A stretch of DNA of 64,000 bases from CAMTUW01 sp947085035. Lineage in GTDB: Bacteria; Actinomycetota; Coriobacteriia; Anaerosomatales; PHET01. The notes beneath the pieces were generated by a model. The model was not told the origin of the DNA and made no database searches. It saw only the letters and a program-made list of their open reading frames with translations. The stretch is from positions 1-64,000 of the forward strand of contig CAMTUW010000010.1 in the NCBI GenBank assembly GCA_947085035.1, written 5' to 3'. Made by a program: the position numbers and the translations under genes. Shown in pieces: positions 50,278 through 59,517 of this stretch; within the stretch, counting starts at the first letter, position 1, and each line of letters begins with the position of its first letter.

Positions 50278-51090
50278 ATGCCAAGTTTCCACGAGGGCCT
50301 CTACGAGATCGGGCGACTGGACAGCTTCGCGATGACCGACACCCCGGTGCATCGTGTGGACCCGCGCGCCAAGGTGATCGCGACGTTCGTCTTCCTCGTT
50401 TGCGTGGTCTCGTTCGATAAGTACTCGGTCCTTGCGCTGCTGCCGTTCGTGCTCTTCCCCGTCGTGATGGGCAGTGAGGGCCGGGTGCCGCTCGCGTGGT
50501 TGGCCGGGCGATTGCTCACCGCCGCTCCCTTCGCGCTCATCGTGGGCGTTTTCAACCCGCTCATCGACCGAGAGATCATGGTCACGCTCGGCTCGCTGGG
50601 CATCTCGGGCGGCTGGATCTCCTACACCTCGATCGTGCTGCGCTTCCTGCTCACGACCGCGGCGGCTCTCACGCTTATCGCCACGACGAGCTTCAACGGG
50701 GTGTGCGCTGCGCTCTCGCGTCTGGGCGTCCCGGACGTGTTCTCGACGCAGTTGCTCTTCTTGTACCGCTACATCTTCGTTCTCGCCGAAGAAGCGCTCA
50801 CCACGGCGCGTGCACGCGACCTGCGCTCTTTCGGCCGCCGTGGCCGCGGGATGCGCGTTTACGGCCAGCTGCTGGGCCACCTCCTGCTGCGCACCTATGC
50901 GCGGGCCGGACGCATCCACTCGGCCATGCTGTGTCGCGGGTTCGACGGACACGTTCGCGTGCGGCGCGCCTCGCGGTTCGGCGCGAGCGACGCCGCGTTC
51001 GTCTTGGGATGGAGCGCCGTCTTCGTCTTGTTCCGACTGGTGAACGTGCCCCTCGCGGTGGGCACGCTTGTGACGGGAGTACTCTCATGA
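50278..51090 (+). CDS. nikQ: ECF transporter transmembrane component Q
   Basis: A 270-residue energy-coupling-factor T component (CbiQ/NikQ). It has the N-terminal VHRVDPRAKVIATFVFLV block, several helices and the coupling-helix Ala-Arg-Gly-type motifs here read as ARARDLRSFG and AMLCRGFDG, which transmit ATP hydrolysis to the M subunit. GAGG lies 7 nt before the ATG, 12 nt after nikR. It overlaps the ATPase gene (ATGA). Confidence 0.93.
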   Translation: MPSFHEGLYEIGRLDSFAMTDTPVHRVDPRAKVIATFVFLVCVVSFDKYSVLALLPFVLFPVVMGSEGRVPLAWLAGRLLTAAPFALIVGVFNPLIDREIMVTLGSLGISGGWISYTSIVLRFLLTTAAALTLIATTSFNGVCAALSRLGVPDVFSTQLLFLYRYIFVLAEEALTTARARDLRSFGRRGRGMRVYGQLLGHLLLRTYARAGRIHSAMLCRGFDGHVRVRRASRFGASDAAFVLGWSAVFVLFRLVNVPLAVGTLVTGVLS

Positions 51091-51857
51091 CCCACCACCG
51101 CATCGACATCCAAGACCTCGAGTTCGCCTACCCTGACGGTACGCAGGCGCTCCGTGGAGTCTCGCTCGAGGTCACTCACGGCGAATCGATCGCCCTCGTC
51201 GGAGCCAACGGCGCCGGCAAGTCCACGCTCCTCTTGCACCTCGTGGGGCTGCACCATCCCCAGACCGGCTGCGTCTCAATCGGCGAAGTGCCGGTCACCC
51301 ACGACACGCTCGCGGATGTTCGAAAAAGCGTCGGGATGGTGTTCCAGGATCCCGACGACCAGCTCTTCATGCCCACCGTGGAAGAAGACGTGGCGTTCGG
51401 CCCCGTCAACTTGGGGCTGCCCCCCGAGGTGATCGAGGAGCGCGTGACCGAGGCGCTCACCACCGTAGGCGCTCTGAAGCTCAGGGACCGGCCGCCGTAC
51501 CGGCTCTCGGGTGGCGAGAAGCGAGCGGTGGCCATCGCGACGATCCTTGCGATGAGGCCCAACGTGCTTGTCATGGACGAGCCGTCCTCGAACCTCGACC
51601 CACGGGCGCGCCGCAGGCTGATAGAGCTGCTCTGCACCTTCGAGCACACGAAACTGATCGCGACGCACGACCTCGACCTGGCGCTGGAGCTGTGCGATCG
51701 CACAGTGGTGATGAAAGAGGGGCTCGTTCGTGCCGACGGTCCGACGGCCGAGATCTTCTCCGATGCGGCGCTTCTCGAAGAATGCGGGCTGGAACAGCCG
51801 CTCTCGATGCGTCCGTGCGGCGCATGTGGCTCGCGCGCTGGTATCATCCAGCCATGA
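51087..51857 (+). CDS. nikO: ECF transporter ATP-binding component O
   Basis: A 256-residue ABC ATPase. It has Walker A GANGAGKST (39-47), Q-loop VFQDPDDQLFMPTV, signature RLSGGEKRAVAIA, Walker B VLVMDEPSSNLDP and H-loop ATHDLDLALELCDR. A cysteine pair closes the C-terminus (RPCGACGSRAG), unusual for an ATPase and possibly metal-related. It overlaps nikQ and the following zinc-ribbon gene by ATGA, so three genes are translated in a chain. Confidence 0.95.
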   Translation: MTHHRIDIQDLEFAYPDGTQALRGVSLEVTHGESIALVGANGAGKSTLLLHLVGLHHPQTGCVSIGEVPVTHDTLADVRKSVGMVFQDPDDQLFMPTVEEDVAFGPVNLGLPPEVIEERVTEALTTVGALKLRDRPPYRLSGGEKRAVAIATILAMRPNVLVMDEPSSNLDPRARRRLIELLCTFEHTKLIATHDLDLALELCDRTVVMKEGLVRADGPTAEIFSDAALLEECGLEQPLSMRPCGACGSRAGIIQP

Positions 51858-52513
51858 GCTCGAAACGCCGCATCGTACATGACTCGCACCGACGCTGTTC
51901 TGCGGACGGCGAGCACGCGACCACGGCTCCCTTCCTCTACGAATGCTCGGTGTGTCGCCACCTCTCAACCGACCAGAGGTTCGCGGCCGGCGACGAAGCC
52001 TGCCCTGCGTGCGGTGTGAAGGGCGTCGCTCGCAAGGCCGTGCCCGCCGATCACCTGCGCCGCTTCGATGAGCGAATCCGCCACTACCACACCCAAGACG
52101 AGCACGAGATCGTGGTCATCCTCGTCTCGACGTTCCTCGAGACGCTCTTCGAAGACATCCTCGCGAGGATGATGGAGGCTGGCGGCGCCGAGACGAGAGT
52201 GATCGCGCTGGTTCTCGACACCGAACGCTCGGTGGGGATGCGACTGGGCAAGCTCTTCCCGACGCTGTCGGGTGTGTCTTTCGAGGGCCTGGCCGTCGAG
52301 CTCGGCTACAACGACTTCCCACGTCGCTGGCGCGACATGCGCTCAGCCCGAAACGCGTTCATCCACGGTGAATCCTTCACCGATCCGCGCACGACACTCG
52401 ACGAACGCGCCGCGTGCGAGGCGATGAAGCTACTCGACCAGGCATACGCTCTGTTCGTGCTCATCAACAACCGCTTCGTGGCGACCGCAACCGCTCCCAA
52501 GAAGCGCAAGTAG
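51854..52513 (+). CDS. zinc-ribbon / HEPN-like protein
   Basis: A 219-residue protein not known from nickel or hydrogenase systems. A four-cysteine zinc ribbon (Cys31, 34, 50, 53: YECSVCRHL, EACPACGV) is followed by a helical domain (85-205). Its motif RSARNAFIHGE contains R166-N-A-F-I-H171, the Rx4H signature of HEPN ribonucleases, with the Asn after Arg that the family favours. An RNA- or tRNA-directed nuclease role is inference. Alternatively, the helices may only bind nucleotide. The C-terminus is lysine-rich (APKKRK). Its ATG overlaps the nikO stop, and hypF starts 8 nt after it, so it is embedded in the nickel/hyp transcript. Confidence 0.72.
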   Translation: MSSKRRIVHDSHRRCSADGEHATTAPFLYECSVCRHLSTDQRFAAGDEACPACGVKGVARKAVPADHLRRFDERIRHYHTQDEHEIVVILVSTFLETLFEDILARMMEAGGAETRVIALVLDTERSVGMRLGKLFPTLSGVSFEGLAVELGYNDFPRRWRDMRSARNAFIHGESFTDPRTTLDERAACEAMKLLDQAYALFVLINNRFVATATAPKKRK

Positions 52514-52521
52514 GCGAACCG

Positions 52522-54906
52522 ATGCCGGTCAAAGCGTTGTCACTCCACATCACCGGCATCGTGCAGGGCGTGGGGTTTCGCCCGTTCGTCTACAACCTCG
52601 CCGTGGCCTGTGGCCTCACCGGTTGGGTGCTCAACGCGAGCGACGGCGTGCACTGCGTGGTGGAGGGACCACCCTCCACCGTCGACGCCTTCCCGGATGC
52701 GCTGTGCGGCAACGCTCCCCCGATGGCGGTGATAGAGCGCGTCGTCACCGAGGAAGTCGAGCCCGAGGGCTTCAGCGACTTCGGGATCCGCGCGAGCCAA
52801 GCGGAGGCGGGCGCGATGACGCTCGTGAGCCCGGATATCGCCACGTGCGCCCAGTGCGTGAGCGAGATGAGCGACTCCGACGACCGGCGGCACGACTACC
52901 CGTTCACGAACTGCACCAACTGCGGTCCTCGCTTCACGATCATCGCCGACGTTCCCTACGACCGACCAACCACGACGATGCGGGACTTCCCACTGTGCGC
53001 CGAGTGTCTCGCCGAGTACGAGGACCCCTCGAACCGCCGTTTCCACGCCCAGCCGAACGCCTGCTTCCGCTGTGGGCCTCGGCTGTACCTCAACATCGCC
53101 GACCACGCCTCCGTCACCAGCGAGGACTCTTGGCGATGGACGCCCGAATGCGAGGTGGCCCCCCGTCCGCACCGTGACCCCGAAGCCGAGCGCGCCCGGA
53201 CCAACGCGATCCTCGATACGGTGGTCGAAGCGCTTGGCGAGGGTGCCATCGTGGCGATCAAGGGGCTCGGCGGATTCCATCTGGCCTGCGCCGCCGGAGA
53301 CGTCGATGCGGTCGAGCGACTGCGCGCCCGCAAGCACCGCTGGGGCAAACCTCTCGCAGTGATGGTTCCCGACATCGAATCGGCCGCCGCGTACTGCGTG
53401 GTGGGCGAGGCCGAGGAGAAGCTGCTCACCGGGACCGTGCGGCCGATCGTCTTGCTGCGACGACGTGCTGACGCCAACCCCGCGCCTGCCGTGCCGCTCG
53501 CGTCCGGCGTCGCGGGCGGTCTGGCCGAGATCGGCGTCGTCTTGCCCTACACCCCGCTCCACCACCTGCTGCTTCAACGTTTCGGCGGCCCGCTCGTGAT
53601 GACCAGCGGAAACCTCTCCGACGAGCCCATCGCGACCAACAACGCCGAGGCACTCACACGGCTCGGCGACATCGCCGACCTCTTCGTGTTGCACGACCGC
53701 ACCATCCGCAGCCGTTACGACGACAGCGTCGTGCGCGTGGTCGACGACCTCGTCGAGCCGGTCCGCCGAGCACGCGGCTTTGCTCCGCACCCCCTGACCC
53801 TGCCGTTTCACACCGACACCCACATCCTCGCGGTTGGACCGGAGCAGAAGAACACGTTCACGCTGCTGAAGGGCGGCCACGCCTTCGTCTCACAGCACAT
53901 CGGTGACCTCGAGAACGCCGAGACGCTCACGAGCTTCGAGGAGACGATCGCGTTGTACCAGCAGTTGTTCCGGGTCGAGCCGCACATCATCGCCCACGAC
54001 CTGCACCCCGAGTACCTGTCCACGAAGTGGGCGCTCGAATCCGACCTGCCGAGAATCGGCGTCCAGCACCACCACGCGCACGTCGCGAGTGTGACCGCCG
54101 AGCACGGCATCAGCGAGCGGGTGGTGGGCGTCGCCTTCGACGGAACCGGCTACGGAGAGGACGGACGGATCTGGGGCGGAGAGGTGTTGCTCGCCGACTG
54201 GGTCGGCTACGAGCGTGCCGCGCACCTGCGCTACGTGCCGATGCCGGGCGGCTCCGCTGCGGTGAAACGCCCCGCGCGCATGGCGATCGGCACGCTCGCG
54301 TCGCTCGGGCTGCTCGAGCACCCGGGCGCGGCGCCGTTGCGCTCCCGTCTCGTGGCGGGTGAGGAGCGGACACTTCTCGCGATGCTCGAACACGGGCTGA
54401 ACTGCCCGCTCACGAGTTCGATGGGGCGCCTGTTCGACACCGTATCGGCGATCGTCGGCGTGGCTGACGACGCGCGCTACGAGGGCGAGGCCGCGATCCT
54501 GCTCGAGGCGTGCGTGGAGCCGGGTGAGACCGGCTCGTACGAATTCGGTTGGCTCGATGCGGCCGGGCCCGGCGAGCCCGCGATCATCGACTCGGCGCCG
54601 GTGCTCGTCTCCACGCTCGACGACGTGGCAGCCGGGCTGCCCCCCGGCGTGATCGCGGCCCGGTTCCACGAGGCCGTGGTACGGTGTATCATCCGCATTG
54701 GCGAGCGGTTCGCTTACGAGACCGGCACACGCTATGTCGCGCTGAGCGGCGGCGTGCTCATGAATCGCATCGTCTTGGGTAAGGCGCTCCGCGGACTTCG
54801 CGACGCCGGGCTCGAGCCATTGACGCACAAACACCTGCCTGTGAACGATGCTGCGGTGTCATTTGGTCAAGCGGTCGTCGCATGGGCGCGACGACACGAC
54901 GCTTGA
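52522..54906 (+). CDS. hypF: carbamoyltransferase HypF
   Basis: A 794-residue enzyme that turns carbamoyl phosphate into thiocarboxamide on HypE for CN ligands of [NiFe]-hydrogenase. It has an N-terminal acylphosphatase domain (ITGIVQGVGFRPFVYNLA), two zinc-finger regions with four CxxC motifs (CAQC, CTNC, CAEC, CFRC), a YrdC-like domain (AIKGLGGFHLACAA, KRxxKxK-type KHRWGKPLAV) and a Kae1-like domain (HHHAHVASVTAEHG, VAFDGTGYGEDG). The upstream open frame is ignored because MPVKALSLHITG is the family start. Confidence 0.97.
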   Translation: MPVKALSLHITGIVQGVGFRPFVYNLAVACGLTGWVLNASDGVHCVVEGPPSTVDAFPDALCGNAPPMAVIERVVTEEVEPEGFSDFGIRASQAEAGAMTLVSPDIATCAQCVSEMSDSDDRRHDYPFTNCTNCGPRFTIIADVPYDRPTTTMRDFPLCAECLAEYEDPSNRRFHAQPNACFRCGPRLYLNIADHASVTSEDSWRWTPECEVAPRPHRDPEAERARTNAILDTVVEALGEGAIVAIKGLGGFHLACAAGDVDAVERLRARKHRWGKPLAVMVPDIESAAAYCVVGEAEEKLLTGTVRPIVLLRRRADANPAPAVPLASGVAGGLAEIGVVLPYTPLHHLLLQRFGGPLVMTSGNLSDEPIATNNAEALTRLGDIADLFVLHDRTIRSRYDDSVVRVVDDLVEPVRRARGFAPHPLTLPFHTDTHILAVGPEQKNTFTLLKGGHAFVSQHIGDLENAETLTSFEETIALYQQLFRVEPHIIAHDLHPEYLSTKWALESDLPRIGVQHHHAHVASVTAEHGISERVVGVAFDGTGYGEDGRIWGGEVLLADWVGYERAAHLRYVPMPGGSAAVKRPARMAIGTLASLGLLEHPGAAPLRSRLVAGEERTLLAMLEHGLNCPLTSSMGRLFDTVSAIVGVADDARYEGEAAILLEACVEPGETGSYEFGWLDAAGPGEPAIIDSAPVLVSTLDDVAAGLPPGVIAARFHEAVVRCIIRIGERFAYETGTRYVALSGGVLMNRIVLGKALRGLRDAGLEPLTHKHLPVNDAAVSFGQAVVAWARRHDA

Positions 54907-54953
54907 AGGACCGGCGCGGACATGCTGCGCCGATGAGGCGAAGGAGCACGTAT

Positions 54954-55202
54954 ATGTGTCTCGCAATCCCCGCTCGTGTGATTGAACTCCAGGACAACCA
55001 CATGGCACAGGTCGACATCGTCGGAGTCTCGCGGGTCATCTCGCTTGACTTGGTGGAAAGCGCGAATCCCGGTGACTGGGTGCTCGTCCACGCCGGCTTC
55101 GCGATCCAGCTCATCGATGAGGAGTACGCCAAAGAGACGCTTGAGCTGCTGAAGACCCTGCCGTTCTTCGATGAGGAGCCCCTACTGGCCGAAGGGGCGT
55201 AA
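54954..55202 (+). CDS. hypC: hydrogenase assembly chaperone HypC
   Basis: An 82-residue HypC/HybG-type chaperone with the essential N-terminal MCLAIPARVIEL (Cys2) and VDIVGVSRVISLDLV. It carries the Fe(CN)2CO unit with HypD to the hydrogenase large subunit. GAAGGAG precedes the ATG. It lies 47 nt after hypF and 3 nt before hypD. Confidence 0.97.
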   Translation: MCLAIPARVIELQDNHMAQVDIVGVSRVISLDLVESANPGDWVLVHAGFAIQLIDEEYAKETLELLKTLPFFDEEPLLAEGA

Positions 55203-55205
55203 CAC

Positions 55206-56297
55206 GTGGACCTCTCAGCGTTTCGCGATCCCGGGATCGCACGCGGCCTCATCGAGGCCATCAACGCGACGAAGACCGGTCCCGTCAAGATCATGGAGGT
55301 CTGCGGCACGCATACCGTCGCTATCGCCAAGAACGGCCTGCGAGCCGTCATGCCTGAACGCGTCACTCTGCTCTCCGGCCCCGGTTGCCCCGTCTGCGTC
55401 ACCGCGAACCGCGACATCGACACCGCGATCGAGCTCGCGCGGCGCCCCGAAGTCATCATCACCACCTTCGGCGACATGATGAAGGTCCCGGGGAGCCACT
55501 CCTCGCTTTCGGCCGAGAAGGCCGACGGTCGCGACGTCCGGATCGTCTACTCGCCGCTCGATGCGCTTGCGCTCGCCGCGAAAGAGCCCACACGCGAGGT
55601 CGTCTTCGTCGCCGTGGGATTCGAGACGACAGCCCCGCTCATCGCCGCCGCCATCTTGCGCGCCGAGGAGCAGGGACTCAAGAACTTCAGCGTGTTCTGT
55701 GCCCACAAGACAGTGCCGATCGCGCTTGAGGCGCTGGTCAACGACCCCGAGGTCGAGATCGACGCGTTCATCCTGCCCGGTCACGTCTCGACGATCATCG
55801 GCACGGAACCCTACAAGATGCTCGCCGAGAAGTACGGCGTGCCGGGCGCGATCACCGGCTTCGAGCCGGTCGACGTGCTCCAGGGTGTGCTGATGCTACT
55901 GCGACAGATCGAACAGGGCCGCGCCGAGATCGAGATCGCCTACCATCGCGGAGTGTTGCCGGAGGGAAACCCCACGGCCCGCGAGATGGTCGAGCGCGTC
56001 TTCGAGCCGATCGACGCCGACTGGCGCGGCATCGGCGTCATTCCCGGAACAGGGCTTGGTATCCGCGAGAAGTACGCCGCCTTCGACGCGGTCAAGCGGT
56101 TGCCGATCACCGTACCGGAGCCCACAGAGATCAAGGGATGTCAGTGCGGCGAAGTGCTGCGCGGCATCATCCTTCCGTTCCAGTGCAAGATCTTCGCGAA
56201 GGGCTGCACGCCCGAGCACCCCATAGGGCCTTGCATGGTCTCATCCGAAGGCAGCTGCGCGGCCTACTACCGATTCACCGACTACGGAAGGGCGTGA
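55206..56297 (+). CDS. hypD: hydrogenase formation protein HypD
   Basis: A 363-residue [4Fe-4S] scaffold for assembly of the Fe(CN)2CO group. Conserved cysteine motifs are all present: MEVCGTHTVAIAK, LSGPGCPVCV, GCQCGEVLRG, and KGCTPEHPIGPCMVSSEGSC binding the cluster. GTG start 3 nt after hypC; the stop overlaps the hypE start (GTGA). Confidence 0.97.
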   Translation: MDLSAFRDPGIARGLIEAINATKTGPVKIMEVCGTHTVAIAKNGLRAVMPERVTLLSGPGCPVCVTANRDIDTAIELARRPEVIITTFGDMMKVPGSHSSLSAEKADGRDVRIVYSPLDALALAAKEPTREVVFVAVGFETTAPLIAAAILRAEEQGLKNFSVFCAHKTVPIALEALVNDPEVEIDAFILPGHVSTIIGTEPYKMLAEKYGVPGAITGFEPVDVLQGVLMLLRQIEQGRAEIEIAYHRGVLPEGNPTAREMVERVFEPIDADWRGIGVIPGTGLGIREKYAAFDAVKRLPITVPEPTEIKGCQCGEVLRGIILPFQCKIFAKGCTPEHPIGPCMVSSEGSCAAYYRFTDYGRA

Positions 56298-57316
56298 GCG
56301 CCTCTATGCACTCTGACCGAATCCTGCTCGCACACGGCTCCGGTGGCACGATGATGCGCAATCTGATCGACGAGGTGTTCGTCGTCGGTTTCGACGATGA
56401 CGCCCTCTCGCGCCTCGACGACGCGGCCGCGCTCCCCTTCCCCGGCTCACGCCTCGCGTTTTCCACCGACACCTACGTCGTGCACCCGCTGTTCTTCCCG
56501 GGTGGCGACATCGGACGACTCGCCGTCTGCGGCACCGTCAACGACGTCGCGACCAGCGGAGCGACCCCGCTCTACCTCTCGGTGGGCTTCATCCTCGAGG
56601 AGGGTTTTCCCCTTGATGACCTGCGCCGCATCCTCGTCTCGATGCGCGATGCGGCCCGCGAAGCCGGAGTCCACATCGTCACCGGTGACACGAAGGTCGT
56701 CGAGAAGGGCAAGGGCGACGGCTGCTTCATCAACACCGCTGGCGTGGGCATCTTGCCCGAGGGCCTCGACCTGTCGGGCGCACATTGCCGTGCCGGCGAT
56801 GTCGTGATCGTCTCCGGTACGCTGGGCGACCACGGCATCGCGATCGTGTCGACCCGCGAGGGGCTCGAGTTCTCGACCGATATCGAAAGCGATGCCGCAC
56901 CGCTGAACGCGCTCGTCGCCGCGACGCTCGTCGCCGCACCGGACGCACGCTGCTTCCGCGATCCCACGCGTGGCGGGCTGGCCTCGACGCTCAACGAACT
57001 CGCCGCCTCATCAGGCGTCGGCATCACGGTCGACGAGACGCTCGTACCGGTGAAGCCGCAGGTCAGAGGCGCAAGCGAGATGCTCGGCTACGATGTCTTC
57101 CAGGTCGCCAACGAAGGCAAGATGGTCGCCGTCGTGCCCGCCGAGCAGGCCGAAGCCGCGCTTCTCGCGATGAAGGCCGCGCCTTATGGCGCAGACGCCG
57201 CGATCATCGGCGAGGTGACCGAGGGTCCGGCTGGTCGCGTGCACGTCAAGACCGCGTTCGGCGCCACCCGGGTGATGGACATGCTCGTGGGAGAGCAACT
57301 GCCGCGCATCTGCTGA
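56294..57316 (+). CDS. hypE: hydrogenase expression/formation protein HypE
   Basis: A 340-residue ATPase of the PurM-like superfamily that dehydrates the thiocarboxamide to thiocyanate. It has LLAHGSGG, DDAAALPFPG, CGTVNDVATSGA, and the conserved C-terminal PRIC whose cysteine is modified. GTG at 56294 overlaps hypD; an internal ATG at 56306 is possible. It ends the hypFCDE run; hypA and hypB are not here. Confidence 0.97.
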   Translation: MSASMHSDRILLAHGSGGTMMRNLIDEVFVVGFDDDALSRLDDAAALPFPGSRLAFSTDTYVVHPLFFPGGDIGRLAVCGTVNDVATSGATPLYLSVGFILEEGFPLDDLRRILVSMRDAAREAGVHIVTGDTKVVEKGKGDGCFINTAGVGILPEGLDLSGAHCRAGDVVIVSGTLGDHGIAIVSTREGLEFSTDIESDAAPLNALVAATLVAAPDARCFRDPTRGGLASTLNELAASSGVGITVDETLVPVKPQVRGASEMLGYDVFQVANEGKMVAVVPAEQAEAALLAMKAAPYGADAAIIGEVTEGPAGRVHVKTAFGATRVMDMLVGEQLPRIC

Positions 57317-57391
57317 GTCACCCTCTTGGGGAGAGACCGAAAGCGCTCCTGAAGTGGTAGATTCCTTGTGGCCACGGCTCAAGGAGGCACC

Positions 57392-58273
57392 ATGACTCAG
57401 TTCGATGCGACGCCCGCCGCCGCTATCGAGGTTGACGGCCTTTGCTACAGCTACGGCGACCTCGAGGCCGTCAAAGACGTGAGCTTCGGGGTGCGTCCGG
57501 GTGAGATCCTCGGGTTTCTCGGGCCCAACGGTGCCGGGAAGTCGACCACCATCAAGATGCTGACCGGGCAGCTCACCCCGAAAGGCGGCACGGCTCGAAT
57601 CCTGGGCCGCGAGATCGGTCACGACGATCCCGAGATCCAGGCCCGCATCGGGGTGTGCTTCGAGGAGAAGAACCTCTACCTGAACATGACGGCGCTTGAG
57701 AATCTGGATTTCCATGCGTCGTTGTTCGGCATCAAGCGCCCGGACTCGATGGAGATCCTGCGCCGCGTCGGTCTCGCCGATCGAGCGAAGGACCGGGTGT
57801 CCACCTTCTCGAAGGGCATGCGCCAGCGCATGATGATCTCGCGTGCCTTCATCAACCAGCCAAGCATCCTGTTCCTCGACGAGCCGACCGACGGGCTGGA
57901 CCCGGTGACCTCGGCGGCCATCCGCACGACCATCAAGCAGGAAGCCGAGCGCGGAGCGGCGGTGCTCCTCACCACACACGACATGTTCGAGGCCGATGCG
58001 CTCTCTGACAGGGTCGCGTTCATCAACGAGGGCCGGATCGTCGCGATCGACACCTCCGAGAACCTCAAGCTCAAGTACGGCAAGCGCTCAGTGAAGATCC
58101 GTCTGCGTGACGGTGAGGGCGTACGCGAGGAGCACATTCCGCTTGACAGCGACGACACCTCCGGCCGCCTGGCCGAACTGGCAGCCTCGCCCGATCTCCT
58201 GACGATTCACACCGAGGAGGCCACCCTCGAGGCGATCTTCATCGAGCTCACGGGCAGGGGGCTGGCGGGATGA
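57392..58273 (+). CDS. ABC-2 transporter ATP-binding protein
   Basis: A 293-residue ATPase: Walker A GPNGAGKST, Q-loop region IGVCFEEKNLYLNMTALENL, signature TFSKGMRQRMMISRA, Walker B ILFLDEPTDGLDP, H-loop TTHDMFEAD, and the C-terminal domain of drug/Na-export ATPases. AAGGAGG sets the ATG, which is preferred over an in-frame GTG at 57368. It overlaps the first permease gene by ATGA. The exported substrate is unknown. Confidence 0.94.
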   Translation: MTQFDATPAAAIEVDGLCYSYGDLEAVKDVSFGVRPGEILGFLGPNGAGKSTTIKMLTGQLTPKGGTARILGREIGHDDPEIQARIGVCFEEKNLYLNMTALENLDFHASLFGIKRPDSMEILRRVGLADRAKDRVSTFSKGMRQRMMISRAFINQPSILFLDEPTDGLDPVTSAAIRTTIKQEAERGAAVLLTTHDMFEADALSDRVAFINEGRIVAIDTSENLKLKYGKRSVKIRLRDGEGVREEHIPLDSDDTSGRLAELAASPDLLTIHTEEATLEAIFIELTGRGLAG

Positions 58274-59517
58274 GCCGCCCGGTCTCGCGCAGGGCCATCA
58301 TCGGTGCGCTGCTCAAAAAGGAGCTCATCGCCTACTCGCGCGACACGCTCTACCTGGTGCTGACGGCGATGACTCTGATCCTGGTCTTCGTGCTGTTCTG
58401 GGTCCTGCCCGACTCGGTCGACGAGACGATCACGTTGGCCGTTTCACCTCCCGTGAAGACCCTCGTGAGCGAGGGCGAGAGTTCGCTCAGGGCGCTGGGG
58501 GCGACCGAGGAGCAGCTCGCCCGGCTCGACCAGGCCGACCTCACACGAAAGCAGCCGGGGCTGGACCTCGTCGAGTTCGACCGGGAAGCGGACATGGCGG
58601 CCGTCATCGAAGGCAGACTCGAGGCCTGGCGCACAGACGACGGCGAACTCATCTTGCGCGACCCCGCCACCGGCGAGAAGAAGCCCGAGGGCGCCACGCG
58701 GCTTGTCATCGACATCGGCATCGCGTTTCCCGCGCGCTTCATCGGCGAAGTGGCCGCGGGTGCGCGCGACGTCCGGGTGACGGTCTATTCAGACGCGACT
58801 GTCCCCGAGGAGATACAAAGCGCGATGAAGAGCTTCATACGCGAGGCGGCCTACCAACTGGCCGGCGCGAAAGTACCGGTCACGATGTTGGATGAGACTT
58901 CACTCGTGCTGGGAACCGATCGCGCAGGAGACCAGATCTCCATGCGAGACAAGATCGTTCCGCTGCTCGCGTTCATCATCTTGCTGATGGAGACGTTCTC
59001 GATGTCGTCTCTCATCAGCGTCGAGGTGCTCCAGCGTACCGTCTCGGCCGTGCTCGTGACGCCCGCGCGGGTCTCAGACCTTCTGGCCGCCAAGACGATC
59101 TTCGGCACGGGCCTCGCCTTCGGCCAAGGCATTATCGTGCTCGCGCTTCTCGGTGCCTTCACGGCCTCGAACTGGCCGGTTCTCGTGCTGACCATGCTGA
59201 TCGGCGCAACGATGTTCACCGGCGTGGCCATGATCGTGGGTGCCGCCGGAAAGGACTTCATCGGTCAGCTGTTCTACGCGATGCTCTTCACGATGCCGCT
59301 TCTCATCCCGGCGGTGTCGATACTGCTTCCGGGCTCGACCGCCGCCTGGGTCCAGGTCCTCCCCACGTACCCGATCATCGAGGCCCTGGTAGGCGCCACC
59401 GTCTACGACCAGACGCTCGCCCAGCTGTGGCAACCGCTCGCCTACGGTGCGGCATGGCTCGTCGTCTTATACGGGACAGGGCTCGTCACACTGAAGCGGA
59501 AGGTGGAATCCTTATGA
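58270..59517 (+). CDS. ABC-2 type permease (NatB-like)
   Basis: A 415-residue permease. It has one N-terminal helix, a large extracytoplasmic loop (50-230) and a cluster of about six helices at the C-terminal end (PLLAFIILLMETFSMSSLIS, TPARVSDLLAAKTIFGTGLA), the ABC-2 export pattern. It probably forms a heterodimer with the next gene product. It overlaps genes on both sides by 4 nt. Confidence 0.88.
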   Translation: MSRPVSRRAIIGALLKKELIAYSRDTLYLVLTAMTLILVFVLFWVLPDSVDETITLAVSPPVKTLVSEGESSLRALGATEEQLARLDQADLTRKQPGLDLVEFDREADMAAVIEGRLEAWRTDDGELILRDPATGEKKPEGATRLVIDIGIAFPARFIGEVAAGARDVRVTVYSDATVPEEIQSAMKSFIREAAYQLAGAKVPVTMLDETSLVLGTDRAGDQISMRDKIVPLLAFIILLMETFSMSSLISVEVLQRTVSAVLVTPARVSDLLAAKTIFGTGLAFGQGIIVLALLGAFTASNWPVLVLTMLIGATMFTGVAMIVGAAGKDFIGQLFYAMLFTMPLLIPAVSILLPGSTAAWVQVLPTYPIIEALVGATVYDQTLAQLWQPLAYGAAWLVVLYGTGLVTLKRKVESL

